Shown here: positions 17,443 to 25,249 of the stretch, piece by piece
How the letters are laid out: each line of letters starts with the position of its first letter
Numbering within the stretch: the first letter of the stretch is position 1
Assembly: GCF_037977235.1 (NCBI RefSeq)
Contig: NZ_CP150276.1
Span: forward strand, 3,534,001-3,598,000
Length of the DNA stretch: 64,000 nucleotides
Direction of reading: 5' to 3'
Origin: Paenibacillus sp. FSL K6-0276
GTDB taxonomy: Bacteria > Bacillota > Bacilli > Paenibacillales > Paenibacillaceae
Notes under the pieces: model-generated
The model's input: the letters and a program-made list of their open reading frames with translations, nothing else
Told to the model about the DNA's origin: nothing
Databases searched by the model: none
Translations under genes and position numbers: made by a program

Positions 17443-18285
17443 CTAAAAAAATCGTCGATACATTTCTCTCCTGCGTTCGCCACGAAGTTGTGCGTATATT
17501 TGCGTGGTTGAGGCTTTCTCATGACCCAACATACCTTGGATGAAATCCAAGGGAGCACCGTTATCAAGGAGTTGGCAAGCATAGGTATGTCGAAAGCGAT
17601 GCGGATAAACATTCGTTTCAATCTCTCCTCGATCTGCAAGCCGTTTTAATGCCCACCTTATTGTAGGAATAGCCATGCGTTTAGTTGGGTTGGTATCCGT
17701 TACGAATAAGGCTTTACAGGTATCTCCACGACTGGTCAGGTACTTCCTTAACCATACTTTGCACTCTATCGTAAAGTACACTTCTCTCTGCTTGGAGCCC
17801 TTACCGTTTACGACTATAGAGCAGTTTTCCCAGTTGAGATCCTCGATGTTTATCCTCTCTACTTCCCCGACTCGACAGCCAGTACAATAGAGAAGCTCAA
17901 GCAGCGCTCTTTCTCTTAATGATTGGCAGGAGATCTTAAGATGAATAACATCTTCCTCGACTAAAAACTTAGGAATTCGCTTGTCCAATTTGGGTTCTCT
18001 TAGTTTTAAAGAAGGATTTGAAGTCAGGTAAGTCTCTTCATACGCATAGCGAAATAGGGATCGGACGAAACGAATTCGATGCCCTAGGCTGCTTGGCTTC
18101 AAACGTTCTGCTTGTTTCGCCAAATATTGCTTCAGCATTGGCAATGTAATCTCCGCTATCTCGGGATCACCTAGTTCCGTCATTAGCATTTTGTTTTGGA
18201 GGACGTAGGCGTTCAATGTTCTCGGACTATATCCTTGAATTCGTTTATCAGCCTCATATAGATGCCACAACTCACTTAACTTCAT
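17443..18285 (-). CDS. Xer-like tyrosine recombinase, candidate cassette integrase
   Basis: The 280-residue protein has an N-terminal SAM-like binding domain (MKLSELWHLYEADKRIQGYS) and a complete catalytic domain. Arg is in CTGCRVGEVERINIEDL, Lys in NGKGSKQREVYF, His-x-x-Arg in YPHRFRHTYACQLL, His and the Tyr nucleophile in MLGHEKASTTQIYAQLRG. Between the Lys and HxxR patches there is no room for the extra helix of IntI integrases, so it is XerC/D-like rather than a true integron integrase. It is the only site-specific recombinase in the window, lies inside the array, and has a leader hairpin over its ribosome site. Its role in cassette movement is inference. Confidence 0.85.
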   Translation of the reverse strand: MKLSELWHLYEADKRIQGYSPRTLNAYVLQNKMLMTELGDPEIAEITLPMLKQYLAKQAERLKPSSLGHRIRFVRSLFRYAYEETYLTSNPSLKLREPKLDKRIPKFLVEEDVIHLKISCQSLRERALLELLYCTGCRVGEVERINIEDLNWENCSIVVNGKGSKQREVYFTIECKVWLRKYLTSRGDTCKALFVTDTNPTKRMAIPTIRWALKRLADRGEIETNVYPHRFRHTYACQLLDNGAPLDFIQGMLGHEKASTTQIYAQLRGERRREMYRRFF

Positions 18286-18288
18286 AAT

Positions 18289-18342
18289 AAAACCTCCCCT
18301 TAGAAGCTATTACAACTAGGTTTGCTTCTAAAGAGAGGTTTT
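18289..18342 (-). promoter_or_regulatory. Inverted repeat hiding the recombinase ribosome site
   Basis: On the minus strand AAAACCTCTCTTTAGAAGC is followed after 16 nt by GCTTCTAAGGGGAGGTTTT. The second arm contains the GGGGAGG for the ATG at 18285, so the transcript can fold into a 19-bp stem that blocks translation. The same hairpin with different bases survives at 48082-48133. Confidence 0.75.
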
Positions 18343-18356
18343 AATCTTCTAACCTG

Positions 18357-18386
18357 CTTGAGCTAGCGTGTCCCGTTAGCGCAATG
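18357..18386. repeat. Cassette core 2
   Basis: GAGCTAGCGTGTCCCGTTAG then CGCAATG; left border of the duplicated 3.1-kb cassette. Confidence 0.8.
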
Positions 18387-18569
18387 AGTCTGCGAGATCA
18401 AAATGATGCTGGATGGAAGATTTTAGGTGGATGTATTCATAGAAAAATGGTACATTATTTTGGGATCAATAGCGCAGCCTGTTCGTGATCGATATGCGTT
18501 ATTGGGATAACGCGCAAGTCGGGATATACGTATAAACTCATATTATTTATATTGGGGGATGGCACCGGT

Positions 18570-19382
18570 ATGGACAAGAATTCTGGTTACAGAACAAACG
18601 TTATAGGCGCTGGCGAGGTTGGCGTCGCTTTCTCGGTCGACATGGACAAGAATGTTATTCATGAAACAAACAGCTTATTTTGGGATACAAAAGGAAATGA
18701 TATTTTAGGAGCAACCGCACTTCCTTTATATGGAGCATTTGTCTCAGAAGAAAAATGCCAACTTTTTGGCGATGTTTCAGGAAAAAAGATGCTGGAGATA
18801 GGCTGTGGAAGCGGTCAATCTTTGCAATATCACGGGGAACGCAAAGCATCTGAACTATGGGGTATGGATCTATCAGAAAACCAAATCGAAAAGACAAGGC
18901 AATATTTGACAGCGTGCGGTCTTTCAGCAAAATTAATCTGTTCTCCCATGGAAGAAAAATGTGGCATACCAGAGGATTATTTTGACTTCGTTTATTCGAT
19001 TTATGCCATAGGCTGGACCACCGACCTTGAGGGTACTTTTTGCAGGATTGCTTCTTACCTAAAAAAAGACGGCGTATTTATTTTCAGTTGGTCTCACCCT
19101 ATACACAAATGTGTTGTTGCAGAAAATGATATGCTTGTTTTTAAAAAATGTTATTTCGATGAATCTTGGTATTCGGTATCTCTTGACGAAAGTACGCTAA
19201 CACTATCGGACCGTAAACTATCAACTTATGTGAATGCGCTCTCAAAAGCGGGTTTTGTCATTGAAGAAATGATTGAGCAATCTGATGATGAAATTATGCA
19301 ATCGCGAGACGATAACGACGATTTTGCAATAAAAGCAAAGATGCTTCCTGTAACTTTTGTAATCAAAGCAAGAAAACTATAG
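18570..19382 (+). CDS. Class I SAM-dependent methyltransferase (copy 1)
   Basis: The 270-residue protein has motif I in MLEIGCGSGQSLQYHGERKA, the acidic ribose-binding end in LWGMDLSENQIEKTRQYL, and DYFDFVYSIYAIGWTTDLEG for motifs II/III. It resembles small-molecule methyltransferases of the UbiE/type 11 class. I start at the ATG at 18570; earlier in-frame codons are less likely because a GGGGGA lies 13 nt upstream and the N-terminus fits. The about 180 bp before it has no intact gene. The neighbours run convergently. Confidence 0.8.
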   Translation: MDKNSGYRTNVIGAGEVGVAFSVDMDKNVIHETNSLFWDTKGNDILGATALPLYGAFVSEEKCQLFGDVSGKKMLEIGCGSGQSLQYHGERKASELWGMDLSENQIEKTRQYLTACGLSAKLICSPMEEKCGIPEDYFDFVYSIYAIGWTTDLEGTFCRIASYLKKDGVFIFSWSHPIHKCVVAENDMLVFKKCYFDESWYSVSLDESTLTLSDRKLSTYVNALSKAGFVIEEMIEQSDDEIMQSRDDNDDFAIKAKMLPVTFVIKARKL

Positions 19383-19414
19383 TAATCAGATAGGTTAATC
19401 ATGACTAGCAAATT

Positions 19415-19530
19415 ATTAATATATCGCCATTCAAATTCAACATTTCCCATAGTTCTATCTCATCTTGATTTGAGCATCCAATCGAGATATCATAAAGCTC
19501 ATTGATTTTCTTAATAACCATTAGTAGAAG
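19415..19530 (-). pseudogene. Short coding remnant between methyltransferase and exported protein
   Basis: Minus strand reads MVIKKINELYDISIGCSNQD and ends 18 codons later. Copy 2 (50,750-50,860) keeps the frame with a few amino-acid changes. It could be a tiny gene or a fragment; no family recognised. Confidence 0.3.
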
Positions 19531-19644
19531 GTAGTTGAAGATAACTGCCTTTTTATTAATGTTTCTCCTTTTTCAGCACTATACAATCGTATTACTGATA
19601 ATTTTGAAGAAACCATGGTCAAGACCCTTCAAACGAATACAAAA

Positions 19645-19665
19645 AAGCCGCCACTATGGCGACTT
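19645..19665 (-). terminator. Terminator hairpin
   Basis: AAGCCGCCA cta TGGCGACTT, A-rich on the left so that it ends minus-strand transcripts in T's. Copy 2 is at 50973-50993. Confidence 0.6.
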
Positions 19666-19723
19666 CTTATGTGTGTATGTTCTTGTCCTCTGACAGTTGT
19701 CATATTCAAAATCCCGTGTAGCA

Positions 19724-20182
19724 TCAACTAGCGTTATTTAATGAATTTTTTTCTCTTAAATCTTCGAAATTCCTCTTATCCAATTTATAATCATCTTCCT
19801 TTATGAGACCAGCTTTATATTGAGCATCTAAAAACCGTAGCTCTTCACTCCAAATTTTGTCGCTCAACTGAAAGTGTTTTTCACACTGCTCTGCTGTTAA
19901 GTCATCCAGAATTTTCGGTTCTTTATTTGGATCTTTTGTATTATCAACGAGAATTCCATAATCTAGTTCTAATTTCTCTAATTGTTTATGCAGTTCGTCT
20001 AATTGGTTTCTTTGTTTCATTAGCGAATCCACTTTTGTGCTTGTAATACTTGGATTAATTGATTTGAGATACGTTAGCTCCTCTTTGGAGAATTCAGGTT
20101 TTGTACTTGTATTTGCAAATGTATAAGTTGAAAATCCCATTGCCATAACGATAGCTAGTGTTGTGATGGTCACTTTTTTCAT
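19724..20182 (-). CDS. Exported protein, unknown (copy 1)
   Basis: From the ATG at 20182 the protein starts MKKVTITTLAIVMAMGFSTY and has a cleavable Sec signal (cut near TFA-N). The mature part is highly charged and helical (KVDSLMKQRNQLDELHKQLE, probably coiled coil), ending in DLREKNSLNNAS. Length is 152 residues. It may act at the cell surface; no family assigned. AAGGA precedes the start by 10 nt. Copy 2 is at 51052. Confidence 0.65.
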   Translation of the reverse strand: MKKVTITTLAIVMAMGFSTYTFANTSTKPEFSKEELTYLKSINPSITSTKVDSLMKQRNQLDELHKQLEKLELDYGILVDNTKDPNKEPKILDDLTAEQCEKHFQLSDKIWSEELRFLDAQYKAGLIKEDDYKLDKRNFEDLREKNSLNNAS

Positions 20183-20247
20183 ATTACTCAATTCCTTCCA
20201 TTGTTTGATATCAGAGTTTGCTATGAATCCAATAATTTTCAGTAAGT

Positions 20248-20706
20248 CTACTCCAACGATTTTATCAGTTCCGTAAATCTTTTTTCGATTTCATCCAATT
20301 CAAATGAACTACATATTCTACCGTTCTCTTTATCTAGCATTCTATAATGTTGAAAAAGAACATTTTGTTGTATTTTATAACCATTTAACTCTCTTATTTG
20401 TCGCCACCATACTTTCCCTCCTAGAGTCTTGGGGGGACTATTAGTGTAATGTGTAAAAGCGACTGTCTTGATAATTTCGTTAACATCATCCCCAAACGTC
20501 ATCTGGATAATCTCGCTATGTTCAAAAAGCGTTGCGACACAAACTGCACCTGCCCATGTGAGGGTGCTTCTACCTTTTTCGATTTCTACTAATGTTTTCT
20601 TTGATAAACCGATAATTTCAGACATTTTGTCCTGTGATAAATCGTTTTCAATACGGATGAGCTTTATTTTAGCATTTACCAGTTTAATAAACTCTTTTTT
20701 ATCCAA
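20248..20706 (-). CDS. XRE-family regulator with C-terminal extension (copy 1)
   Basis: The TTG start at 20706 follows GGGAGGAG by 5 nt. The N-terminal helix-turn-helix reads KLIRIENDLSQDKMSEIIGL then SKKTLVEIEKGRSTLTWAGA. The C-terminal 70 residues include KVWWRQIRELNGYKIQQNVL, suggesting a ligand or partner surface. A GTGTA-N4-TACAC palindrome just upstream is a likely operator, so self-regulation is probable. Same unit as the exported protein, transcribed before it. Confidence 0.75.
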   Translation of the reverse strand: MDKKEFIKLVNAKIKLIRIENDLSQDKMSEIIGLSKKTLVEIEKGRSTLTWAGAVCVATLFEHSEIIQMTFGDDVNEIIKTVAFTHYTNSPPKTLGGKVWWRQIRELNGYKIQQNVLFQHYRMLDKENGRICSSFELDEIEKRFTELIKSLE

Positions 20707-20729
20707 ATAATCTCCTCCCTCTTGTTGTA

Positions 20730-20743
20730 GTGTAATAATACAC
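20730..20743 (-). promoter_or_regulatory. Likely operator of the XRE gene (copy 1)
   Basis: GTGTA ATAA TACAC, 24 bp upstream of the TTG start; a half site TAGTGTAATAG lies about 25 bp further. Copy 2 at 52058-52071. Confidence 0.45.
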
Positions 20744-20934
20744 CTATATGGAGATTTAGTCAATAATAGTGTAATAGTTCTGTGTCATATTTCAATTTAT
20801 TGCATCAATTGTTTCACTATGTATCATGTTATTGCCTATTATGGTGTTATCTATTTTAATAGCTCTTACAGTTTGGGATTGGTGATCCATACCGACAAGA
20901 TATGAAGTCAATAGTTTACCAATGAAACTATACT

Positions 20935-21020
20935 GACCCCAATAATAGAAACAGCGCAGCCTTGGATGGGAAAAAAAATCCTAGACTGCCACTGTTTTAT
21001 TGAGCTATCTTGCAACGCTT
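20935..21020. repeat. Degenerate junction inside the duplicated cassette
   Basis: TATACTGACCCCAATAATAG, hairpin GGCAGCC-like/TAGACTGCC, then TTATTGAGCTATCTTGCAAC. The order is that of a junction but CGTTAG is lost, perhaps locking two cassettes together. Copy 2 lies at about 52264-52350. Confidence 0.5.
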
Positions 21021-21060
21021 TGATCTACCTCATACAAGGTCGTACTCAGTGCCTGAATAA

Positions 21061-21180
21061 ATGGCGTACATTCCCCTGTCGTATAAAGCAAAAGCCGATG
21101 CATTGCGCACGTACATGCAGTATAAAAGAGCTTACGTTCGCTTTCCCGATTGTATACTTGATGGAGTCTTACCGTTGTGA
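21061..21180 (+). other. Possible small ORF in the duplicated cassette
   Basis: Thirty-nine codons: MAYIPLSYKAKADALRTYMQ then YKRAYVRFPDCILDGVLPL. One difference between the two copies (TCG/TCT) is silent. No good ribosome site. It may be a real micro-protein or a gene fragment; copy 2 at 52390-52509. 21190-21465 shows nothing else but a piece resembling the left-end hairpin of the group 2 IS. Confidence 0.3.
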
Positions 21181-21469
21181 ACTTCAATTTAACAGCTCAT
21201 CTAGGGAGTTCGTCAGGAAAATGCGGATTTACAACGTTAAGGAAATTCCAAGTTAAAAAGCCTTATCAGATTCTAAAATCATATTTCTCTCTATAACCAC
21301 TCTACCTCATAACAGCCAATAGCTTTATTGTGTTATATAACTGGCGCGACGGAAGTTACTTACGATACAACTCCTACAGAAATACTTATAAAACCAAAAA
21401 CACCAGTTCATTCTGGTTGATCCTTTTTTTCATTGTTCAAAGAACGTATAGTTTTAGACTGCCTTTGCT

Positions 21470-21501
21470 TTATTGAACTAACGTGTCCCGTTAGCTTGAA
21501 T
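21470..21501. repeat. Cassette core 2
   Basis: TTGAACTAACGTGTCCCGTT then AGCTTGAAT; right border of duplicated cassette copy 1. Confidence 0.8.
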
Positions 21502-21513
21502 ATATTCATTGAA

Positions 21514-21900
21514 TTATTCATCCTTTTCTGTGAGGAAAAAGGACTTTCTAACAAAAAACGTATAAATTAATACAATTACTGACCAACTGACATTCCCTAT
21601 GAATGGTTGTTGATTATGCGATGATAATAGATTATAACTTATTAAACCGAATCCAAATGAGTAAATAATCATTAACCAAAATCCCCATTTTTTTAAACCC
21701 ATATAACCATAGATGAGGATAAGGGAAGCAACAGCCAATATAACCCTAAATAATTGTTCTGGAAAGTTTGGTAAACCAAACCTATAGGCTATGCCAAATT
21801 CATCTGCATCTGCATTAAAGAATATTGCTGTGAAAATTAATACTAATGCACCAATTATGTAAAAACAACTAATTAAAGTCACTCCTAAAGGTCTTTTCAC
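21514..21900 (-). CDS. Small membrane protein, four helices
   Basis: The 128-residue protein starts from GTG with GAGGAGG 7 nt before it: MKRPLGVTLISCFYIIGALV. Hydrophobic segments include VILAVASLILIYGYMGL, WGFWLMIIYSFGFGLISYNL and VSWSVIVLIYTFFV. The short charged tail RKSFFLTEKDE ends it. It looks like the small DUF-type integral membrane proteins common in Bacillales. No function is inferred. Single cassette gene. Confidence 0.6.
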   Translation of the reverse strand: MKRPLGVTLISCFYIIGALVLIFTAIFFNADADEFGIAYRFGLPNFPEQLFRVILAVASLILIYGYMGLKKWGFWLMIIYSFGFGLISYNLLSSHNQQPFIGNVSWSVIVLIYTFFVRKSFFLTEKDE

Positions 21901-21947
21901 TTTTTTACCTCCTCTACTCAGATTTCATTTCATTTAAGCCCTTATTC

Positions 21948-21962
21948 CGCAATCCTGCCCTT
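21948..21962. repeat. Core 1, left half, split by IS
   Basis: CGCAATCCTGCCC followed by TTTCGTATT of the IS. Confidence 0.65.
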
Positions 21963-22005
21963 TCGTATTATGAGATCAACCAGTTCTTTCTGGTTGATCC
22001 TTTTT

Positions 22006-22205
22006 TCATTTGCATAGAGGATTAAGGTAGCCTGGTCGAACGTACCTGCCCGTGGGACTTGATCCCGAGAGCTATAATGTTCACCCCTACTTGTCATGAC
22101 CATGATTGAGGCTGGTTGGGACGTAAGATCCCGTATAACAAGCGATGCTATGGAGCGACAAGAAGAACCTTAGGGGATGCCGGTGAATCTAAACTTATAG
22201 GGAGA
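22006..22205 (+). ncRNA. Candidate bridge RNA, group 2 copy 2
   Basis: CTGCCCGT at 22046-22053, hairpin GGGACTTGATCCC, then AGCTATAA; almost identical to copy 3. Confidence 0.45.
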
Positions 22206-22211
22206 GATAAA

Positions 22212-23012
22212 ATGAATCCAGTTATCGGTCTAGATATTTCTAAAGAAGAAAGCCATGGACAAGCCTTTCTAGAGCGCGGAAAGCCATTCCAAGGGACATT
22301 CCACTTCGAGCACACTCGAGATGGTTTAGCAAATCTACTTCAAGTTTTATCAGAAGTTGAATTTGCATCTAAACAACGCCCTTTGCTTATTCTAGAAGCA
22401 ACCGGTCATTATCAAAGTCCCATTGTTCAGTTCCTAGAGGAACATCAATATATTTATATTGTTATTAATCCGCTCATCTCAAATCGGCTTAGGAAGTCAC
22501 AACTTCGTAAAGTAAAGACGGATGCTGCTGACGCTTACCTATTGGGAGAGCTGTACTACAAAGAAGAGTTTGAACCTTATAAAAAAGAGGTGTGCAACTT
22601 CTCAATCTGCGCTATCTTACAAGACAATATGAATCTCTTTCAAAGATGTGTGTACAGACTAAACTACAATTCCAAGCTGTTTTAGATCAGGTTTTCCCTG
22701 CATACAAAGGTGTCTTTGGAGCTATGTATTCCGGTATTTCATTACGGTTTTTAAGTGAATTTCCAACCGCCTATTCAGTATTGCAGACGGATGAAAACAC
22801 ACTCAAATCTAAGATGAAAGAACTACTTTCTTCAAAACGGGGGCGTTCAGAGGACTGGATTAACCAACGGGTGCAACGGCCGCTAGATGCGGCAAAACAA
22901 AACCTATTTCAGCAAACCATGTATGCAAGCCACTTAATCAATTTGAAAGTCCTTATTACCCTCATTCTTCAGTACCAAGAGCATCTTACTGGATTGGAAC
23001 AGAACATAGAGC
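22212..23012 (+). pseudogene. IS110-family transposase, frameshifted and truncated
   Basis: MNPVIGLDISKEESHGQAFL begins the DEDD domain. A one-base loss in the A-run near 22580 shifts the frame; the following frame continues QLLNLRYLTRQYESLSKMCV. The C-terminal third, with the serine, is missing. Confidence 0.85.
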
Positions 23013-23097
23013 GATGCTTTTCTCTCCGCCTGTTCAATTATTGCAGTATTTCTGCTTTGTTAGTTATACGCCTTTTCCTTGCGTGAAGTAAAAAACA

Positions 23098-23124
23098 AAC
23101 GGCACGGGGCTTTCCCATGCCGTT
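23098..23124. terminator. Terminator hairpin
   Basis: AACGGCA cgggg...ccca TGCCGTT, A-run before and TTT after. Confidence 0.65.
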
Positions 23125-23228
23125 TTGAATTCCATTTTTATTCCCGTTCTTACCTTTGAGCTTAACTTAATGACATTGCCTGTTTGGGTGTCCTTATTGT
23201 TTTTCTAAGTTTTGCTTGCTAAGCGACT

Positions 23229-23417
23229 CTATTCAGCATCATTCTGCTCTTCCAGCCATCTCAAAATCGCTTGGTTTGTTTCTTCCGGCTTTTCTTGCTG
23301 GATCCAATGACCGCAATCCAGATTGACCACTTCCGCATTAGGCACGAACTTTGTCAGGTTTTCAGACCTCTGGACCGTATCCCGGTCACCATAGATCATG
23401 AGGGTCGGCTGTACCAT
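23229..23417 (-). pseudogene. C-terminal fragment of an epoxide hydrolase-like protein
   Basis: Reads MVQPTLMIYGDRDTVQRSEN and NAEVVNLDCGHWIQQEKPEE, matching the last 60 residues of the intact hydrolase at 24210-25151, including the catalytic aspartate and histidine region. It is left over from a tandem duplication or from a second gene. 23420-23643 carries no recognisable gene. Confidence 0.75.
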
Positions 23418-23643
23418 AAAAATGAAGGGGGTTGCGATTTTGGATGAGCTGTTTCATCCCTTCTTCATTTAGCGATTTGATTTATGCCTCGCATTTAAAA
23501 CGTTCTGACTTTTGATGAGAATTAAACCCTAAATGATTGAGAAATACAGTAGCTCCTCTCTCCTAAAGATCAGGGAAACAATAGACCCAGATTTATGCAG
23601 TACCAAAAATCCTTTTAACGATTCTTTTGTTATTTATATTTCC

Positions 23644-24234
23644 TTATTCTGTAATATTTTTTTTGCAATGTTGAAATTTTAGCCCTTCTTCAGATGAAGC
23701 GATCAATATTCCAAGCCTTCTTAATCGTGTTTCTTCTTTCTTGGCGCTCATTACCCACCAGATAGAATCTCTTTTATAGGATGGTGATAAATTAGTGAAG
23801 AATAGCCAGGCTGTTTGATTTGCCTTGATTTGTTCTTCATATTCTTTGGCAAGTTCCACGTTTCTTTGTTCAGAGGAATAGCCTTGTGCATCGGTTCTGT
23901 TGTTAAAGACGTGCATTCCTTCTGGTCTCATCTTTCCAAGCTGTATTAGTGCTTTTACCTTCTTTACGTTCACAGCACTCCATACACTATTTACTTTGCG
24001 CGGAGTAAAGCGAATCTTATAGCTTTGTTTATCAATGGTTTTTCGTATACCGTCAATCCACCCAAAACAAAGAGCGGCATCTACTGATGCAGACCAAGTA
24101 AGGCTTGCACGCCCTGTACTTATCCCAAAATAGCCCACCCAAATTTCACTAGCTTCAGCATGATGTTCTTCTAACCAATCGTTAAACTCTTCTTGGTTGT
24201 TGAAAAAAACTACATCTCCCATTGTTCCAGCCAT
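23644..24234 (-). CDS. YdeI/OmpD-associated family protein
   Basis: The protein of about 196 residues reads EFNDWLEEHHAEASEIWVGY, then SVDAALCFGWIDGIRKTIDK and RFTPRKVNSVWSAVNVKKVK, and ends with a second conserved block near AKEYEEQIKANQTAWLFF. These are marks of the YdeI (DUF1801/DUF1905-neighbour) family, of unknown biochemical role. The ATG at 24234 overlaps the end of the hydrolase gene upstream, so translation is likely coupled. Confidence 0.75.
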   Translation of the reverse strand: MAGTMGDVVFFNNQEEFNDWLEEHHAEASEIWVGYFGISTGRASLTWSASVDAALCFGWIDGIRKTIDKQSYKIRFTPRKVNSVWSAVNVKKVKALIQLGKMRPEGMHVFNNRTDAQGYSSEQRNVELAKEYEEQIKANQTAWLFFTNLSPSYKRDSIWWVMSAKKEETRLRRLGILIASSEEGLKFQHCKKNITE

Positions 24235-25151
24235 TTTAAAATCGCTTGGTTTGTTTCTTCCGGCTTTTCTTCCTGGATCCAATGACCGCAATTCAGATTG
24301 ACCACTTCCACATTGGGCACGAACTTCGTTAGTTTTTCAAACTTCGGGATCACATCCCGGTCGCCATAGATCATAAGTGCAGGCTGTTGGATGATTGGGT
24401 TCACGTCCGCCAATAAGCGCCAGTTGCGGTCAAGGTTCCTGTACCAATTTATACTTGCCGTGAAGCCTGATGATTTGAAGGCGGAGACGAAAACGGCCAG
24501 TTCGCTGTCGCTCATTATGGGTTCGCCGAGTGGTGTTTCTGCTCTGGCAAGATTAATCATCGCCATACCTGGCTGAGGCGCTCTGGGTGGCTCGTTCTTC
24601 CGGTAAATGTTGCGAAGGAACTGGAATGTATTTTCTTCTAATACGGCGTCTGCGATACCCGGCTGTCGATTGAAGTGGACAAAATAGTAGTCGCCGCCAA
24701 GTATTTCTTCCATGAACTCGATCCAGGGTCTTTCTCCGCGCTCTTGGTAAGGCATGCTCAGATTTATCACTTTATTTACACGGTTTGGATGCAATAAGGT
24801 CAGCCACCAAACGATCATTGCACCCCAATCATGACCGACAAAGGTGGCATCTTCGTATTCGTAGTGATCGAGAAGTGCGATGAGATCACCCGACAAGTGT
24901 TCAATGTCATAGTCTGTTACTACGCTCGGACGGGATGAGTTGCCATAACCCCGCTGGTTTGGGACGATGACATGGTAGCCCGCTGCGACAAGGGCGGGCA
25001 CCTGATGGCGCCAAGAAAAGGCATGCTCTGGCCAGCCATGACAGAGTACAATAGGTTTTCCTAAATTTTGTCGGCCTGCTTCAAAGACTTCGAGTTCCAC
25101 ACCGTTGACTGAAATAAGGGTGGGCTTGGGAAAATCGGTTGGATTAAACAT
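24210..25151 (-). CDS. Alpha/beta hydrolase, epoxide hydrolase-like
   Basis: From the ATG at 25151 (AGGAGG 7 nt before) the 313-residue protein has the oxyanion stretch VLCHGWPEHAFSWRHQVPAL, nucleophile elbow FVGHDWGAMIVWWL (Asp), and MIYGDRDVIPKFEKL and LNCGHWIQEEKPEE for the acid and histidine. Asp as nucleophile and HGWPE fit soluble epoxide hydrolases or haloalkane dehalogenase relatives. It is divergent from a WYL regulator with a palindrome between, so it is probably regulated by it. Confidence 0.88.
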   Translation of the reverse strand: MFNPTDFPKPTLISVNGVELEVFEAGRQNLGKPIVLCHGWPEHAFSWRHQVPALVAAGYHVIVPNQRGYGNSSRPSVVTDYDIEHLSGDLIALLDHYEYEDATFVGHDWGAMIVWWLTLLHPNRVNKVINLSMPYQERGERPWIEFMEEILGGDYYFVHFNRQPGIADAVLEENTFQFLRNIYRKNEPPRAPQPGMAMINLARAETPLGEPIMSDSELAVFVSAFKSSGFTASINWYRNLDRNWRLLADVNPIIQQPALMIYGDRDVIPKFEKLTKFVPNVEVVNLNCGHWIQEEKPEETNQAILKWLEQWEM

Positions 25152-25195
25152 TGCAATTCCTCCTTCTTGTGATACATGTAGTATAATGGACAAAA

Positions 25196-25215
25196 GGTGA
25201 CATCTTAGTGTCACC
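25196..25215. promoter_or_regulatory. Operator between hydrolase and WYL regulator
   Basis: GGTGACA tcttag TGTCACC, a perfect 7-bp dyad. YafY/WYL-type regulators commonly bind TGACA-N-TGTCA dyads, so this is the likely site controlling both directions. Confidence 0.65.
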
Positions 25216-25249
25216 ATTTTGAAATCATGTAGAAAAAAAGAGGGCAATT

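Larger units (their letters stand above)
18374..21484. repeat. Duplicated multigene cassette, copy 1
   Basis: Nearly identical to 49706-52812 with scattered single-base differences. Similarity starts at the right arm of one core (CGTTAGCG) and stops at the left arm of another (GAACTAACGT), both times at the spacer. Contains methyltransferase, exported protein, XRE regulator and an unresolved tail. Confidence 0.85.
21963..23012 (+). mobile_element. IS110-family IS, group 2, copy 2 (truncated)
   Basis: Same left end and leader as 15815 and 26256. It is intact to within the transposase and then breaks off at about 23012 (after CAGAACATAGA); the right end is gone. Confidence 0.8.

Noticed and set aside
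17443..18285. Phage integrase of a prophage
   Set aside because: No phage structural, replication or lysis genes occur in the window, and the gene is surrounded by cassette junctions.
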